This document shows, piece by piece, positions 63,132 to 64,000 of a DNA stretch of 64,000 nucleotides; within the stretch, counting starts at the first letter, position 1, and every line of letters starts with the position of its first letter. Made by a program: the position numbers and the translations under genes. This DNA is from Kumtagia ephedrae (GTDB lineage: Bacteria > Pseudomonadota > Alphaproteobacteria > Rhizobiales > Rhizobiaceae), in NCBI RefSeq assembly GCF_003012745.1, contig NZ_PXYK01000010.1:120705-184704 (forward strand), in the 5' to 3' direction. The notes beneath the pieces were generated by a model. The model was not told the origin of the DNA and did no database searches. It saw nothing but the letters and a program-made list of their open reading frames with translations.

Positions 63132-64000
63132 TTATTTCGACCAGCTCTTGACGAGTTCGTCATAGTTGACGGTAATCGGCTTTTCCTTCTCGTTGTCGAT
63201 CTTGAGCTGGGGTGCGAGGTTGCCGGCCTTGACGGCTTCGGCGTTCCAGTAGGCGAGGTCGTGCTCGTCGGCGAGTTTCGGGCCGATGTCGCCGAGCACG
63301 CCGGCGCGCTCGAGGCGGCCGAGCACCTTCTCCTGCTCGGCGCACAGCGAATCCATCGCCTCCTGCGCGGTCTTGGCCCCCGACGAGGCGTCGCCGATCG
63401 CCTGCCACCAGAGCTGCGCCAGCTTCGGATAGTCCGGCACGTTGGTGCCGGTCGGCGACCATTGCAGCCGCGCCGGCGAGCGGTAGAACTCGATCAGCCC
63501 GCCGAGTTTCGGCGCCCGCTCGGTGAAGCTTGGGTGGTCGAGCGTCGACTGGCGGATGAAGGTCAGCCCGACATGGCTCTTCTTGACGTCGACCGTCTTG
63601 GAGGTGACGAACTGGGCGTAGAGCCAGGCCGCCTTGGCGCGGTCGTCCGGCGTCGACTTCAGCAGCGTCCACGAGCCGGCGTCCTGGTAGCCGAGCTTCA
63701 TGCCGTCCTTCCAGTAGACGCCGTGCGGGCTCGGCGCCATGCGCCATTTCGGCGTGCCGTCGGCATTGACCACCGGCAGCCCCTCCTTGACGCTGTCGGC
63801 GGTGAAGGCGGTGTACCAGAAGATCTGCTGGGCGATCGCGCCCTGCGCCGGCACCGGGCCGCTCTCGCCAAAGGTCATGCCCTGCGCCTCCGGCGGCGCG
63901 TAGGCCTTCAGCCATTCCAGATATTTCTCGATCGAATAGACCGCCGCCGGGCCGTTGGTGTCGCCGCCGCGCGCCACGCAGGAGCCGACGGGCCGCGAGT
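63132..64000 (-). CDS. ABC-transporter substrate-binding protein, GlpV-like (5' end cut by window edge)
   Basis: The C-terminal 289 residues of a periplasmic binding protein of carbohydrate-type ABC transporters; the frame runs open past base 64000. CVARGGDTNGPAAVYSIEKY, IAQQIFWYTAFTADSVKEGL, GAPSPHGVYWKDGMKLGYQD-like and SWTLLKSTPDDRAKAAWLYA are characteristic of large (about 570 aa) binding proteins found in rhizobial glycerol/polyol transport operons. Its place beside glpK supports a glycerol substrate and the name glpV, but the permease genes are outside the window. The chain ends ...YDELVKSWSK. Confidence 0.85.
   Translation of the reverse strand, partial: SRPVGSCVARGGDTNGPAAVYSIEKYLEWLKAYAPPEAQGMTFGESGPVPAQGAIAQQIFWYTAFTADSVKEGLPVVNADGTPKWRMAPSPHGVYWKDGMKLGYQDAGSWTLLKSTPDDRAKAAWLYAQFVTSKTVDVKKSHVGLTFIRQSTLDHPSFTERAPKLGGLIEFYRSPARLQWSPTGTNVPDYPKLAQLWWQAIGDASSGAKTAQEAMDSLCAEQEKVLGRLERAGVLGDIGPKLADEHDLAYWNAEAVKAGNLAPQLKIDNEKEKPITVNYDELVKSWSK

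Overview
The window looks like a chromosomal core region of a high-GC alphaproteobacterium of the order Rhizobiales, most likely the Phyllobacteriaceae/Mesorhizobium neighbourhood. The case rests on gene content and order: accB-accC-aat-DUF2155-NDUFA12, pcm-tolC-popZ, the lexA/comEC/gltX/gltA to lpx-bamA-rseP-cdsA-uppS-frr-pyrH-tsf-rpsB run, and a SUF operon that starts with its own cysteine desulfurase. The species assignment is inference. No transposase, integrase, phage gene, rRNA or CRISPR array was seen. Both window edges cut a gene: glsA at the left and an ABC-transporter binding protein at the right.

Layout. 1-2.45 kb: glutaminase, a small AT-rich membrane protein and a PLP aminotransferase. 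2.6-9.8 kb: M48 protease, DsbA-like oxidoreductase, AroQ, AccB, AccC, Aat, DUF2155, NDUFA12 and a membrane methyltransferase. 9.9-13.7 kb: a GNAT enzyme coupled to gatB, a YjhX-type protein behind a structured, terminator-ended leader or small RNA, and a FadL-like porin. 14-23.1 kb: valS, a LysR/SDR/NTF2-like/Atu4866 cassette, then popZ, tolC, pcm and tRNA-Cys. 23.4-25.4 kb: small membrane protein, tRNA-Asn, BA14K-like protein and lexA with two SOS boxes. 25.4-45.2 kb: comEC, gltX, gltA, the lipid A operon (lpxD-fabZ-lpxA-lpxI-lpxB), bamA, rseP, cdsA, uppS, frr, pyrH, a LysE exporter, tsf and rpsB. 45.6-54.4 kb: the SUF iron-sulfur operon, with foreign-looking insertions (a VOC enzyme, a DMP19 protein and a RelE/XRE toxin-antitoxin pair). 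54.6-60.1 kb: alpha/beta hydrolase, RidA, creatininase, a tyrosine phosphatase coupled to cobD, cbiB and a methyltransferase. 60.3-64 kb: a BA14K protein with arginine-rich repeats, glpK, a small coiled-coil protein and a glycerol/sugar ABC binding protein.

How the genes fit together. Most of the window is housekeeping: envelope building (lipid A, BamA, RseP, CdsA, UppS, TolC, FadL), translation (GatB, ValS, GltX, Frr, Tsf, RpsB, tRNAs), fatty-acid initiation (AccBC), Fe-S assembly and cobalamin late steps. The accessory signals sit at the seams. They are the toxin-antitoxin/DMP19 block that separates sufT from sufA, the VOC gene spliced into the SUF operon, two dyad repeats of different families, a pair of helically phased palindromes before the FadL gene, a candidate structured RNA before yjhX, cobD and cbiB whose divergent start codons physically overlap, and a coiled-coil protein inside the glycerol locus. 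No large new multigene defence or biosynthetic system is visible. Start codons were chosen from ribosome-binding sites and family N-termini and can differ by a few codons from an automatic call.
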